From JACKII01 sp041687435 (GTDB taxonomy: Bacteria; Pseudomonadota; Alphaproteobacteria; Bin95): a stretch of DNA of 64,000 nt. Position numbers and translations under genes: made by a program. Positions 26,381 through 37,811 of this stretch are shown piece after piece; position 1 is the stretch's first letter, and the number at the start of each line of letters is the position of its first letter. Under the pieces are notes generated by a model that was not told where the DNA came from, did not search any database, and saw only the letters and a list, made by a program, of their open reading frames with translations. The stretch covers positions 169,121 through 233,120 of the forward strand of contig JAWLBX010000004.1 of assembly GCA_041687435.1 (NCBI GenBank), given 5' to 3'.

Positions 26381-28063
26381 ATGACCGCCCCCGCCCCCAC
26401 CAACACCCGCACCGGCGGCCAGGTATTGGCCGATGCCCTTCGCGTGCACGGTGCAAACACCGCATTTTGCGTGGCCGGAGAGAGCTATCTGGCCCTGCTG
26501 GACGCGTTGCACGACCACAAGGACTTCAACCTATACACCTGCCGGCACGAAGGCGGCGCCGCGAACATGGCGGAGGCCTACGCCAAAGTGACCGGCAAGC
26601 CGGGCATCGTCATGGTGACGCGCGGGCCCGGCGCCTGCCATGGCAGCATCGGACTGCATACCGCCTATCAGGATTCCACTCCAATGGTCATGCTGATCGG
26701 CCAGGTGGCGCGCGACCAGTTCGACCGGGAAGCGTTTCAGGAAATCAACTATCGGGAGATGTTCGGCCAGGTGACCAAATGGGTCGCGCAGATCGAGGAT
26801 GCAGAGCGCATTCCGGAATACATCGCCCGTGCCTTCCACACCGCCATGAGCGGCCGCCCCGGCCCCGTGGCGCTGGCCCTGCCGGAGGATATGCTGCGTG
26901 ACCGGGTGGCGGTCAGCGACACGGCGCCTTACGCAGTTCACCGCGCCCACCCGAGCGCCCATGCAATGCAGACGCTGCGGGCGATGCTTTCCGAGGCGCA
27001 GAAGCCTTTGCTGCTGATCGGCGGCGGCGGTTGGGAACAGGGCGCCTGCGACGACATCCGCCAGTTTGCGGAGGCGAACAATCTGCCGGTGATGGCTTCG
27101 TTCCGCTGTCTGGATTTCATCGACCACGGTTCGGCCCAGTATGCCGGCGACCTCTCGACCAGCACCAATCCGAAGCTGGCCCAAGCGGTGCGGGATTGCG
27201 ACCTGCTGATCTGCGCCGGCGCGCGGCTGGGGGAGATCACGACCCAGGGCTACGCCCTGATCCAGCCGCCGAACCCGCACATGAAGCTGGTGCACGTGCA
27301 CGGCAGTGCGGAGGAGTTGGGCAGTGTCTATCAGCCAGCCCTTGGCATTCAGGCCGGTCCGGAAGGCTTTGCCGCCGCTGCGGCTGCGATGGAGCCGGTC
27401 GCGAACCGCGCCTGGGATGCCTGGACGGCGGAGCGCCGGGCGGATTTCGTCGAATGGGCCAGCCCGCGCGAGTATGGCGGCAAGATCGACCTCGGCGCAT
27501 GCATGGCGGCGATGCAGGAGCGGATGCAGCCGGATAGCGTCGTCACTGTCGATGCCGGCAACTTCTCCGGCTGGCCGATGCGTTTCCTGCGGTTCGGCCA
27601 GCGTCATACCTTCGCGGCTCCGACCTCCGGCGCGATGGGATATGCGGTGCCGGCGGCGGTCGGCGCGGCGCTGGCGCATCGCGAACGGCGGGTGTTCGCC
27701 TTTGTCGGCGACGGCGGCTTCATGATGACCGGTCAGGAATTGGCGACCGCCATGCATTACGGTGCCAAGCCGGTCATTCTGGTGTTCAACAATGGCATGT
27801 ACGGCACGATCCGCATGCATCAGGCGCGCCATCACCCTGGGCGATATGTTGCGACGGACCTGCATAATCCGGATTTTGTTGCGCTGATGGCGGCTTATGG
27901 CGGCCACGGGGAATTGGTCGAAAAAACCGAAGATTTTGCGCCGGCGCTGGACCGGGCGCTTGCCAGCGGCAAGGCAGCCCTGATCGAGATCCGCCAGGAT
28001 CCAGACGTGATTTCGACAACGACCACCCTCAGCAAAATGGAAACGGCCGCCAGGGCGGAGTAA
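26381..28063 (+). CDS. Thiamine-diphosphate-dependent enzyme (acetolactate synthase-like)
   Basis: 560 residues in the three-domain ThDP decarboxylase/synthase fold. The N-terminal catalytic Glu is E57 in CRHEGGAANMAEAY. The central domain has LLLIGGGGW. The ThDP/Mg motif is GDGGFMMTGQELATAMHYG from residue 443, followed by ILVFNNGMYGTIRMHQ. ATG at 26381 is supported by AGGAAGGA (26362-26369). No IlvN-type regulatory subunit is beside it, so it is more likely a catabolic paralogue (sulfoacetaldehyde, oxalyl-CoA, benzoylformate or indolepyruvate type) than the biosynthetic AHAS. Exact reaction unassigned. Confidence 0.82.
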   Translation: MTAPAPTNTRTGGQVLADALRVHGANTAFCVAGESYLALLDALHDHKDFNLYTCRHEGGAANMAEAYAKVTGKPGIVMVTRGPGACHGSIGLHTAYQDSTPMVMLIGQVARDQFDREAFQEINYREMFGQVTKWVAQIEDAERIPEYIARAFHTAMSGRPGPVALALPEDMLRDRVAVSDTAPYAVHRAHPSAHAMQTLRAMLSEAQKPLLLIGGGGWEQGACDDIRQFAEANNLPVMASFRCLDFIDHGSAQYAGDLSTSTNPKLAQAVRDCDLLICAGARLGEITTQGYALIQPPNPHMKLVHVHGSAEELGSVYQPALGIQAGPEGFAAAAAAMEPVANRAWDAWTAERRADFVEWASPREYGGKIDLGACMAAMQERMQPDSVVTVDAGNFSGWPMRFLRFGQRHTFAAPTSGAMGYAVPAAVGAALAHRERRVFAFVGDGGFMMTGQELATAMHYGAKPVILVFNNGMYGTIRMHQARHHPGRYVATDLHNPDFVALMAAYGGHGELVEKTEDFAPALDRALASGKAALIEIRQDPDVISTTTTLSKMETAARAE

Positions 28064-28261
28064 GCGGCAAGGCTGCGGATTTCGGAAGCGGGATGGCAAC
28101 GAGACACTTGCGCTTCCTGAAATCTGCGTTACTTTTAGAATGTCTGGGTGAATGCGGCCGTTGAGTCTGATTTGCCCGGGCCGTTTCTTGACAAACAGTC
28201 AGCAACCCCACCCGCAGGACGCCCATTCCGGGCGCGCGGGCCGAACGAATGGAGATGCCAC

Positions 28262-28798
28262 ATCGCACGTGGATCTAACATGGCGCCGCCTGTAAAAGAC
28301 GGGCCACGTGTAAATAACGAGATCACGGCGCGCTTGGTCCGCCTGGTCGATGCAGACGGAGAAATGCAGGGCGTGTACAAGGTCGACGACGCCTTGCGCG
28401 AAGCTGCGCGGGTCGGCCTTGACTTGGTCGAGGTGTCGCCGAATGCGGAGCCGCCCGTTTGTAAGATTCTCGATTACGGCCGCTACAAGTACGAGGCCCA
28501 GAAGAAAAAGAATGAGGCTCGGAAAAAGCAGAAGGTGATCGAGGTCAAGGAAATCAAACTGCGCCCGGCCATCGACCAGCACGATTACGAGGTCAAGATG
28601 AAGGCCGTGCGCAAATTCCTGGAGGAAGGTGACAAGGTCAAGGTGACCCTGCGCTTCCGCGGCCGAGAGATGGCCCACCAGGATCTGGGCGCCAAGGTGC
28701 TGCAGCGCGTACGCGAGGAATTCGCTGAAGAGGTGAAGATCGAGCAGTCGCCGCGTCTGGAAGGTCGCCAGATGGTCATGGTGATGGCGCCGCGGTAA
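28262..28798 (+). CDS. infC: Translation initiation factor IF-3, probable AUC start codon
   Basis: IF-3 binds the 30S subunit and proofreads start codons. All hallmarks are present: PVKDGPRVNNEI, GLDLVEVSPNAEPPVCKILDYGRYKYE, the Lys-rich linker, KVTLRFRGREMAHQ and EGRQMVMVMAPR. The first ATG is at 28280, but an in-frame ATC at 28262 has GGAG at 28251-28254 with 7-base spacing, while the ATG has no good site. From the ATC, the distance to PVKDGPR (nine residues) equals that in rhizobial IF-3 (M-R-R-P-F-K-T-D-A then PVKDGPR, from memory). E. coli infC uses AUU and is autoregulated through it. I therefore read ATC as the start, giving 178 residues. Confidence 0.85.
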   Translation: MARGSNMAPPVKDGPRVNNEITARLVRLVDADGEMQGVYKVDDALREAARVGLDLVEVSPNAEPPVCKILDYGRYKYEAQKKKNEARKKQKVIEVKEIKLRPAIDQHDYEVKMKAVRKFLEEGDKVKVTLRFRGREMAHQDLGAKVLQRVREEFAEEVKIEQSPRLEGRQMVMVMAPR

Positions 28799-28854
28799 AT
28801 CTGGACAGGGAAAAACTGCGCAGCGGCAAGCCTGCTGCGTGGCCCTACTACCGG

Positions 28855-28879
28855 AGGCGGGCTAAGCTCGCCTCTTTTT
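28855..28879 (+). terminator. rho-independent terminator after infC
   Basis: AGGCGGG (28855-28861) and CTCGCCT (28867-28873) pair with one G-U, loop CTAAG, followed by CTTTTTG. It is 57 bp after the infC stop. The expected rpmI-rplT genes do not follow; convergent secA does. Confidence 0.75.
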
Positions 28880-29033
28880 GTTGGTATCAATATCCGAATA
28901 TCAATTCCGAAATAATCTGTTCACCCTCCGGCGGATAAAACCGTATCGAGGGGGGCCGTAAGCAGTTGGATGCCTGAGAACCTTCAACCTAGCGGCATGA
29001 AGCTGATCATGGGCATATCATACGGCGGTCGCG

Positions 29034-31769
<2,736 letters not shown>

Positions 31770-31893
31770 GGCGGTCCTCGTGGGTAATTTCATGGATGAC
31801 GGCTGCAGGATGTAAAGGCAACGCCCGGCGGGTTGGGAGCGAGCCCAGCAGCCCCGCATGGCACGCCGAAAGGCGCGTCAACGGATAGTGGCT

Positions 31894-31922
31894 GAGATAA
31901 GCGGGGCAAGTGCCGAAGTCAA
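31894..31922 (-). promoter_or_regulatory. candidate sigma-70 promoter of secA
   Basis: On the minus strand TTGACT (31917-31922) and TATCTC (31894-31899) have ideal 17-bp spacing, giving a leader of about 115 bases before the secA ATG. No SecM-like arrest ORF was recognised in the leader. Confidence 0.45.
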
Positions 31923-31953
31923 TTGCGGCCTAGCGACCGCCGGGCCGGTGACG

Positions 31954-32751
31954 CTAGCCTTGGGGTGGCATCTCCGCCTGCCCTTTGGTCTGCCCCGCCT
32001 CGCCGGTTTCCAGTTGGGCTTTCAGGGTAGAAAGCAGGGGAAACAAGCCTGCCATGATTGCAATCAGCAGCCCATACCCGCCTTCACGGTAGCCTTTGCG
32101 TTGCACATAGCATTTGAAGAACCGTGTGAACAGGCGGCGAAGATCTCCTGGAATCGAGCCTTGAATACCTTGCTCGCGCATGTCGCGTGCGCGATTGGTA
32201 GTGTAGCGGTTCAGACGGGCGATCATATCGGCAATGTCCCGATCGACATAATGCAGCATCCGCCCTGTCAGGTCGGGGCCACGCTTGCCTTCGAAGCGTA
32301 TTCCCGGATGGGTGCGGGCGGTGCCCCAGTGTTTTGCGCCCTTGCGGAACAGCCGCATCACGGCGCTGGAGCCGAACGAGCCGCCCCAGCCGTAGCGCAC
32401 CAGCGTATTGCCCACATAGTTGTCGAACGGAACCAGGGCGAAATCAAAAGGCGGGTCGGTATCGCCGATCTGGCGAAGTTCCCGGGCCAGTTCCGGCGAA
32501 ATGCGCTCGTCCGCGTCCAATTCCAGAATCCAGTCGCTGGCAACCGCGTCGATGCCGGCATGCCGCCGTTCGCCTTCCAGGGGCCAAGCGCCCTCGATCA
32601 CGTTGTCGGTGTATCGGTGCGCGACGGTGACAGTCTCGTCGGTGCAGCGGTCAGCCACTACGACGATTTCGTCGGCCCAGGCGGCGGTATCGAGGCATTC
32701 CGCAATCTGCTGCGCTTCATTGTGTGCGCAAAGAACCACTGCAATGCTCAT
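31954..32751 (-). CDS. Glycosyltransferase family 2, LPS core type (WaaE/KdtX-like)
   Basis: 265 residues, GT-A fold. The N-terminal AVVLCAHNEAQQIAECLDT, DEIVVVADRCTDET and the metal-binding DADERISPELA (D-x-D) match GT2 enzymes adding a glucose to LPS inner core. The C-terminus has a hydrophobic amphipathic stretch (YGLLIAIMAGLFPLLSTL) for membrane association. Its ATG overlaps the stop of the heptosyltransferase-like gene by 4 bp, so both are one operon for envelope polysaccharide. Acceptor is inferred from family. Confidence 0.83.
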   Translation of the reverse strand: MSIAVVLCAHNEAQQIAECLDTAAWADEIVVVADRCTDETVTVAHRYTDNVIEGAWPLEGERRHAGIDAVASDWILELDADERISPELARELRQIGDTDPPFDFALVPFDNYVGNTLVRYGWGGSFGSSAVMRLFRKGAKHWGTARTHPGIRFEGKRGPDLTGRMLHYVDRDIADMIARLNRYTTNRARDMREQGIQGSIPGDLRRLFTRFFKCYVQRKGYREGGYGLLIAIMAGLFPLLSTLKAQLETGEAGQTKGQAEMPPQG

Positions 32752-33695
32752 GATGTTTGCTCCAAGAGCGCGCGGCAGGCGTCGGTAACAGCCGTTTCGC
32801 CGATTTCTCCCATCAGACTGCCAGTCGTATGCCGGTTATAGCCTGGCGCGCGGACAAATTCATCGACCGTTGTCGTGGTGCGCACGACGGTCGTGTGATC
32901 GCCCCATGGGGCATATTGCTCTGGCCGGGAAGGGCCGAACAGGCCGACGGTAGGGGTACCGACGGCGGCTGCCATGTGCATCAGGCCGGAATCGTTGCCG
33001 ATATAGATCCGTGCCTCGGCAAGTGCGGCCGCAAGAACCGGCAAGGACCAGCCAAAGGCCGAGACGGTTGTGTGGCCGTGCAGAGCCTCGAACACCGGCT
33101 TGGCCATCTCCTCCTCCCCCGGCGCGCCGGCGATCAGGATGCAAGCGTTGGCCAGCGGCCCGCCTGGGGCGGTCAGGGCCTTGGCGACAGCGCCGAACCG
33201 TTCCGCGTGCCATTGCTTGCCGCGCCAATTGGCGGTGGGGCCGATGGCAAGCCACGGGCCCTCTGCACCGAGCCGGCGCCGGGCCTCGGTCATGTCCGCT
33301 TCGCTCCAGCACAGCCGCGGCGCCAAGGGTTCCAGCGCGCCCAAGGTCTCGGTCAGGTGCTTGACGCGGTGGCGCAGTGTGCGGTCCGGCTGCATGATGG
33401 AGCGGCGGCAGGTCAGCACGGTATAGGCAAAGGCAGAGCCACGCAGGTCGACGACATGGCTCCAGCGGTACCGAATCGCCTTTAGCCAAAGATTGCGCCA
33501 GTGGCCGGCATAAGGCCGTTTCCTGACCGGCCAGACCTCCGCCACCTCGGGCATGGCCTCGAACAGCGGCGCCGGCAGGGGGCCACAGGCGACCGTCAGG
33601 CGGACACCCGGATAACGCGCAGCCAGATAGGGCACTGCACCTGTGGTGAGCACGGCGTCGCCGAGGCGGTTGGCGGTGATGAGCAGGGCGCGCAT
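32748..33695 (-). CDS. Glycosyltransferase family 9 (ADP-heptose:LPS heptosyltransferase-like)
   Basis: 315 residues, GT-B fold. LLITANRLGDAVLTTGAVPYLAARYPG is the typical N-terminal block, GPTANWRGKQWHAERFGAVAKAL the donor-binding region with W-x-x-K-x-W, and YIGNDSGLMHMAAAVGTPTVGLFGPSRPEQYAPWG the signature GNDSGxxHxA block. It starts at ATG 33695; the frame is open far upstream, but that part shadows the opposite strand. Operon with the GT2 gene downstream (ATGA overlap). Confidence 0.85.
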   Translation of the reverse strand: MRALLITANRLGDAVLTTGAVPYLAARYPGVRLTVACGPLPAPLFEAMPEVAEVWPVRKRPYAGHWRNLWLKAIRYRWSHVVDLRGSAFAYTVLTCRRSIMQPDRTLRHRVKHLTETLGALEPLAPRLCWSEADMTEARRRLGAEGPWLAIGPTANWRGKQWHAERFGAVAKALTAPGGPLANACILIAGAPGEEEMAKPVFEALHGHTTVSAFGWSLPVLAAALAEARIYIGNDSGLMHMAAAVGTPTVGLFGPSRPEQYAPWGDHTTVVRTTTTVDEFVRAPGYNRHTTGSLMGEIGETAVTDACRALLEQTS

Positions 33696-33796
33696 TGGTC
33701 CTAGACGATGGGGCTGGCGAAGATGCAAACGCGCCTCTATAGCAGCAACCTGACACCGGCCAACCCCAAACCCGCCGGAGCCAGGACTTGCCGCCG

Positions 33797-34297
33797 ATGA
33801 GCACCGCCGCTGATTCTGCTGACGAAGCCGCCCTGACGGAAGCGATGGCCCCCTTGCTCGCCATTGATCCGGCGCAGCGGATTGCCACGCCGCCGCAGCG
33901 TCTGCCCTTGCCCGACGGGCGCGAGTGTCTGGTGCAGTGGCAGGCGGATTCGGACGGCGGCGATTGGAGCTTGGTGCTCCATGCCCGCGCGGTGGACGTG
34001 ACCGACACGGCGACGCCGCTGGCAAGACTGGCCCTGCACCTGCGCGATGCCGAGCCGGCATCAGCCGTGTTCTGGGAGAATGCCGACCAGGCGTTCCGGG
34101 AATGGGTGCCGGCGCACCTGCCGGGCATTGTCCGGCAAATCGCTGGCGATCAGGCTGCCGAATTTGCTGCGGTCCGGCAGCGTGCGGGCCTTGCGGGGAA
34201 CGTCGTTGGCAAGCTTAGCGGGCTGTTGCCGCACGTTGTCGTCCTCGGCGGCCTCGCGGCATTCGCCTACATGTTCGGCATTGTTCACATCAAATGA
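33797..34297 (+). CDS. Hypothetical protein with C-terminal membrane anchor
   Basis: 166 residues from ATG 33797. A soluble N-terminal region of about 130 residues, acidic and Ala-rich, ends in one hydrophobic segment (LLPHVVVLGGLAAFAYMFGIVHI) close to the C-terminus, so it is tail-anchored. No family motif recognised. It diverges from the glycosyltransferase operon and converges with the CinA-like gene 6 bp later. Coding potential is judged from GC-position bias and lack of a better frame. Confidence 0.55.
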   Translation: MSTAADSADEAALTEAMAPLLAIDPAQRIATPPQRLPLPDGRECLVQWQADSDGGDWSLVLHARAVDVTDTATPLARLALHLRDAEPASAVFWENADQAFREWVPAHLPGIVRQIAGDQAAEFAAVRQRAGLAGNVVGKLSGLLPHVVVLGGLAAFAYMFGIVHIK

Positions 34298-34303
34298 GCC
34301 GCC

Positions 34304-34798
34304 TTAAAGCGTATCCAGCGCCTCATTGAGCAGCGTCATCGCCTCGGTGGCGAAGGCGAACATGTTGGCCTCGCGGTCATCGCTGGCGGTTTCCAGGGTA
34401 CGGGCGGTACTCAATGCGCCGGAAATCGCGACGCAGGTATGCCCCGCGGCATCGCCATAACGGTTGCCGGTCGGGCCGGCCGCCCCGGTTTCTGCCAAGC
34501 CCCAGTCGGTCTTGACCCGCTCGCGCACCGTCTTGGCCAGCAGCGCGGCATAGGGTTCGGAGGAGGAACGGATGCCTTCCAGATCGGCTCGCTCGATCCG
34601 CAGCAGGCCGTCACGGCTCCATTGCGAATAGGGAACGGCACCACCGCGCATGTAGGCGCTGGCACCGCTGACGCTCAGCAACGCGGCGGAGATGAGGCCG
34701 CCAGCGGATGTTTCGGAGACTGCGATCGTCTCGCCCCGCGCTTTGAGTTTGCCGCCGACTTCGGTGGCGAGGCGGGTGAGGTCGGTCCAATTGGCCAT
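34304..34798 (-). CDS. CinA C-terminal family protein (nicotinamide-nucleotide amidohydrolase PncC-like)
   Basis: 164 residues, stand-alone CinA C-terminal domain. AVSETSAGGLISAALLSVSGASAYMRGGAVPYS holds the catalytic Ser and the SAGG loop, and GLAETGAAGPTGNRYGDAAGHTCVAI is the second conserved block. Stand-alone members deamidate nicotinamide mononucleotide in pyridine-nucleotide recycling (PncC). It lacks the N-terminal MoCF-like domain of full CinA. Activity is inferred. Confidence 0.8.
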   Translation of the reverse strand: MANWTDLTRLATEVGGKLKARGETIAVSETSAGGLISAALLSVSGASAYMRGGAVPYSQWSRDGLLRIERADLEGIRSSSEPYAALLAKTVRERVKTDWGLAETGAAGPTGNRYGDAAGHTCVAISGALSTARTLETASDDREANMFAFATEAMTLLNEALDTL

Positions 34799-34834
34799 GG
34801 GGGCATGTCCTTCCAGGTGGGATTTTTTGAGAGC

Positions 34835-35227
34835 TTACGCTGCTTCCGCGTTGCGAAGCTTCAATTTGAGCCCAGCCACCTGGTAAATGTCCAGTTGTGT
34901 GATGTCGGCAATATCCTGAAGCGACAGACGGGTTTCCAGCAACAGGGTGCGCGCGAATTCCACCGGGTTGCGGCGGCGACGGCTGCGCGGCGCCTGGTAG
35001 ACCTGGCGTGGCCGCTGCGGCTTGCCGTCGGGCTCTTCGTCCAGGCCGCGGGCCCTGGCATCGTGCCAGGCCTGCTCCCACTGCCGTTTGTCCGCCGCCC
35101 GCCGGGCTTCGGCCTCTCGAAAGCGATGGGCGGCTTCGCGTTGCGCTGCCTGCCAACGTTTCTCTGCTGGTGTCGGCTCAGGTTCCAGATCGACAGGGTT
35201 GCGTTGCGCCGCCTCGTCTAGTGTCAT
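34835..35227 (-). CDS. DUF2786-like protein; true start lies upstream of the first ATG
   Basis: From ATG 35227 the product is 130 residues: a charged Glu/Arg-rich middle (about 20-80) and a C-terminal LSLQDIADITQLDIYQVAGLKLKLR, which looks like a helix-turn-helix. Upstream of the ATG, in frame, lies a convincing helical block (ERFHNLLKLAADSPYEGE, then AALAAAERLVAKHG) that resembles the DUF2786 core, so protein coding continues to at least about 35347. That frame is closed by TGA at 35390-35392 with no ATG, GTG or TTG in between; only ATT (35359, GGAG upstream) or CTG (35347) are available. Either an unusual start or a frameshift relative to the ATG at 35426. Function unknown. Confidence 0.55.
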   Translation of the reverse strand: MTLDEAAQRNPVDLEPEPTPAEKRWQAAQREAAHRFREAEARRAADKRQWEQAWHDARARGLDEEPDGKPQRPRQVYQAPRSRRRRNPVEFARTLLLETRLSLQDIADITQLDIYQVAGLKLKLRNAEAA

Positions 35228-35450
35228 GCCGTGTTTGGCGACCAGCCGTTCGGCAGCGGCCAGCGCTGCCGACCGCTCGCCCTCGTAAGGGCTGTCGGCT
35301 GCCAGTTTCAGCAGGTTGTGGAAGCGCTCCTGCTCCTTCGGTGACAGTCGGGTGGAAATCGCTCTTGGCTCCGGCGTAGCAATCGTAGATCACAAAGGCG
35401 CCACAATAACGGATTTGGCCGCTCATTGCGACAGCACTTCCGGGTGATGG

Positions 35451-36347
35451 CTAGATTCCCGGTACCATTCCCGCGGGCAGGCTGGCAATATGTGCGGCAA
35501 TGTCGCCCGGCCGCGTTAGCCAGATGCGGTCGCGGTGCCTGTCGATATGGGCGAACACCCGTTTCAGCGCGCGCAGGCGGTAGGGTCGCCCCACCACGAA
35601 CGGGTGCAGGCTGATCGGGCAAACGAGCGGGTATTTCGTCGATTGCTCCAGCATTTCGTCGAACTGATCGATCAGCATCTGGGCGAATTCCTCCGACGTG
35701 TACCGGAACCAGACGATGCCGCGGTTATCGTTGCATTCGATCGGGTAGGGCATGGACAGAATCTTGCCGCCGCGCGTCGCCATCCAGATCGGCTGATCAT
35801 CCATGGTCCAGTCCATATGGTAGCGGTAACCTTCCTCCTGCAACAGATCGAGCGTGACGGGCGAGTTGGAAAGCCAGGGGCTCATCCAGCCGGTCGGGCG
35901 CTTGCCTTCATGCCGTGCGATCGTATCGGTGCAGGCGCGGATGAACGCGCGCTCCTCCTCTTCGGGCAGGCTGCATTGCTCGTCGGAATTGGTGTGGCCG
36001 TGGCCCAGAAACTCGTCGCCGCGGTCGCGGTGGCGTTTTGGGATGTCCGGGCATTCCTCATAGATCGCGGTATTGAGTTGCACTTCCGCCGGCAGGTCGT
36101 ACCGGTCAAGCGCATCCATCAGTGTCCAGAAACCGACCCGGTTGCCGTAGTCGCGCCAGGAATAGACCGAATCGCTCACCGCCTGGTCCGGCGGCGCTAT
36201 GGCCGCGCCCTTGCCGGTGCCATAGCGGAACACTTCCACATTGTTGGCGATATAGATCGCCAGCCGCGTGCCGTTCGGCCACTCGTAGGTCTTGCGCGTG
36301 TCGATGGAGGAGTAGGCGTAGCGGGCTTGGCGTTCGAACTGGGGCAT
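35451..36347 (-). CDS. Polysaccharide deacetylase family protein (PuuE allantoinase-like)
   Basis: 298 residues, NodB-homology barrel. IYIANNVEVFRYGTGKG, SWRDYGNRVGFWTLMDALDRYDLPAEVQLN, and FLGHGHTNSDEQ (the His pair) match the subgroup of puuE-type allantoinases and related N-deacetylases, with WMSPWLSNSPVTLDLLQEEGYRYHMDW and LHPFVVGRPYRLRAL (catalytic-side His) downstream. It sits beside amidase, carbamoylase and transporter genes, consistent with nitrogen-compound degradation. Whether allantoin is the substrate cannot be decided from sequence. Confidence 0.82.
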   Translation of the reverse strand: MPQFERQARYAYSSIDTRKTYEWPNGTRLAIYIANNVEVFRYGTGKGAAIAPPDQAVSDSVYSWRDYGNRVGFWTLMDALDRYDLPAEVQLNTAIYEECPDIPKRHRDRGDEFLGHGHTNSDEQCSLPEEEERAFIRACTDTIARHEGKRPTGWMSPWLSNSPVTLDLLQEEGYRYHMDWTMDDQPIWMATRGGKILSMPYPIECNDNRGIVWFRYTSEEFAQMLIDQFDEMLEQSTKYPLVCPISLHPFVVGRPYRLRALKRVFAHIDRHRDRIWLTRPGDIAAHIASLPAGMVPGI

Positions 36348-36369
36348 GGGCAGGTTCCGACTTCATGTT

Positions 36370-36436
36370 TCACCCAGAGCCTGTCGAAAGGTGAGCGTGC
36401 CACGATGAAAGACACCCTTCGACAGGCTCAGGGTGA
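36370..36436. repeat. two inverted copies of the CCTGTCGAAGGGTGA-type palindrome
   Basis: TCACCCAGAGCCTGTCGAAAG (36370 on) and, inverted, CACCCTTCGACAGGCTCAGG (36413 on), each with terminal GGTGA/TCACC. The facing copies could fold as one large hairpin between two minus-strand genes. Same core as at 24262. Confidence 0.65.
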
Positions 36437-36445
36437 GAGGGGAAT

Positions 36446-37729
36446 TCACGCCAAGGCGGCGGCAACCGACCCTGCCACCGCGATCAGGCGTGGGTCTTGC
36501 CCGTAGTGGCCGACCAGTTGCAGGCCGATGGGCAGGCCGCCCGGACCCTGGAAAAGGGGCAGGGTGATGCATGGCAGGTGCAGGCTGGTCCACAGGGCGT
36601 TGAAGGTTGCGGGCCCGGTCGATGCCAGCCCCTCCGGCGCTTCGCCGGGCGCGCTGGGGCAAAGGAGAACATCCAGATCGCGGCTCGCCACGGCCACCTG
36701 CGCGCGATAGATGCCAAGGCCGGCGAGGGCGGCCCGGTACCGGTCCAGTGTCACGCCCAGGCCGTCGTTGACCCGGCCATTCAGCAACGCAGCCGACAGC
36801 TTGTCGCGGTGGTTCAGCCGCTCCCATGCCATGGCGCCCGCGAACTCGTACCCGGCGACGGTGCGGATAGCGGTTTCGAACGCATCGAAGCCATTCGGCA
36901 AATGGAAGTCGCTGACATTGGCGCCTGCCGCAGCTAGCTGGCGTGCGGTGTCTTCGATAAAGCCCTGTGTCGCCGGGCAGGCCTGATCCCAATAAGGCGT
37001 GCGGCAGAGGCCGATTTTCAGGTCGCCAATGGCGGGCGGGGAGAGTTCTGACAGCGGTTCGGTCGTTGCGGCGGCGCGGATCAGAGGCAAGTCCTCGACC
37101 GCGCGGGCCATGATGCCGACCGTGTCGAAACTGCGGACATTGCCGCGCACGCCCTCCGTGTTGATCTCGCCCCAGGAGGGCTTGTAGCCGACCACGCCGC
37201 AATAGGCGGCCGGGCGGATCACACTGCCGGCCGTCTGCGTGCCGAAGGCCCAGGGCACCATGCCCGCGCCAACCGCCGCCGCCGAACCGCTGGAGGAGCC
37301 ACCGGGCGTGTGCGACGGGTTCAGCGGGTGGCGCGTCTGGTTTGGGTGAACGTGGGCAAATTCGGTTGTCACGGTTTTGCCCAGCAACACCCCGCCATTG
37401 TGGCGGACATAGGCTACGCAGGCGGCATCCGCCGTGGGCTGCCGGCCCTTGTGGATGGGCGAGCCGTGCTCGGTCGGCAGGTCGTGGCTGTCGATGATGT
37501 CCTTCACACCGAACGGCACGCCATGCAGCACGCCATGGCGCGGGCCCTTGTCCCGCGTGCGCGCCTCGGCCAGTGCCTGATCGCGCGCGAGGTATGCCCA
37601 GGCCTGCACCTCCGGCTCGCGCTCGGCGATGCGGTCCAGATGGGCGGCCGTGACGGCCTCGCAGGTGACATCGCCAGCGTCGATGGTCGAGGCCGCCGTG
37701 CGGGCGCTGATGGAGCAGGCATCTTGCAT
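36446..37729 (-). CDS. Amidase signature family protein
   Basis: 427 residues. Ser-cisSer-Lys triad visible: K76 in VPFGVKDIID, the Gly/Ser loop TPGGSSSGSAAAVGAG (cis-Ser about 145-147) and nucleophile S169 in GTQTAGSVIRPAAYCGVVGYKPS. No Asp-tRNA-type partner genes, so a general amidase rather than GatA. Start at 37729 (MQDACSISARTAA). Divergent from the N-carbamoylase with 82 bp between; both hydrolyse C-N bonds and probably share a regulator or substrate family. Confidence 0.85.
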   Translation of the reverse strand: MQDACSISARTAASTIDAGDVTCEAVTAAHLDRIAEREPEVQAWAYLARDQALAEARTRDKGPRHGVLHGVPFGVKDIIDSHDLPTEHGSPIHKGRQPTADAACVAYVRHNGGVLLGKTVTTEFAHVHPNQTRHPLNPSHTPGGSSSGSAAAVGAGMVPWAFGTQTAGSVIRPAAYCGVVGYKPSWGEINTEGVRGNVRSFDTVGIMARAVEDLPLIRAAATTEPLSELSPPAIGDLKIGLCRTPYWDQACPATQGFIEDTARQLAAAGANVSDFHLPNGFDAFETAIRTVAGYEFAGAMAWERLNHRDKLSAALLNGRVNDGLGVTLDRYRAALAGLGIYRAQVAVASRDLDVLLCPSAPGEAPEGLASTGPATFNALWTSLHLPCITLPLFQGPGGLPIGLQLVGHYGQDPRLIAVAGSVAAALA

Positions 37730-37811
37730 GGTGGGAGAACTTCCCCGATTGGATTCAATGCCGCTAGTATTTCCTGCCCAGGCAAAGAAAACAATCCGGG
37801 AGACCGCCGCG

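Noticed and set aside
25654..28063. Flavodoxin-like gene paired with Kef at 57 kb as KefFC
   Set aside because: Far apart and the sequence does not favour KefF over other quinone reductases.
35390..35392. TGA before the DUF2786-like block as a second selenocysteine codon
   Set aside because: Another TGA lies shortly upstream in that frame, no conserved U-motif, and no start codon before it; frameshift or unusual start explains it better.
36446..37729. Amidase as GatA of the tRNA-dependent amidotransferase
   Set aside because: No gatB or gatC nearby, 427 residues, and sequence is of the general amidase type.
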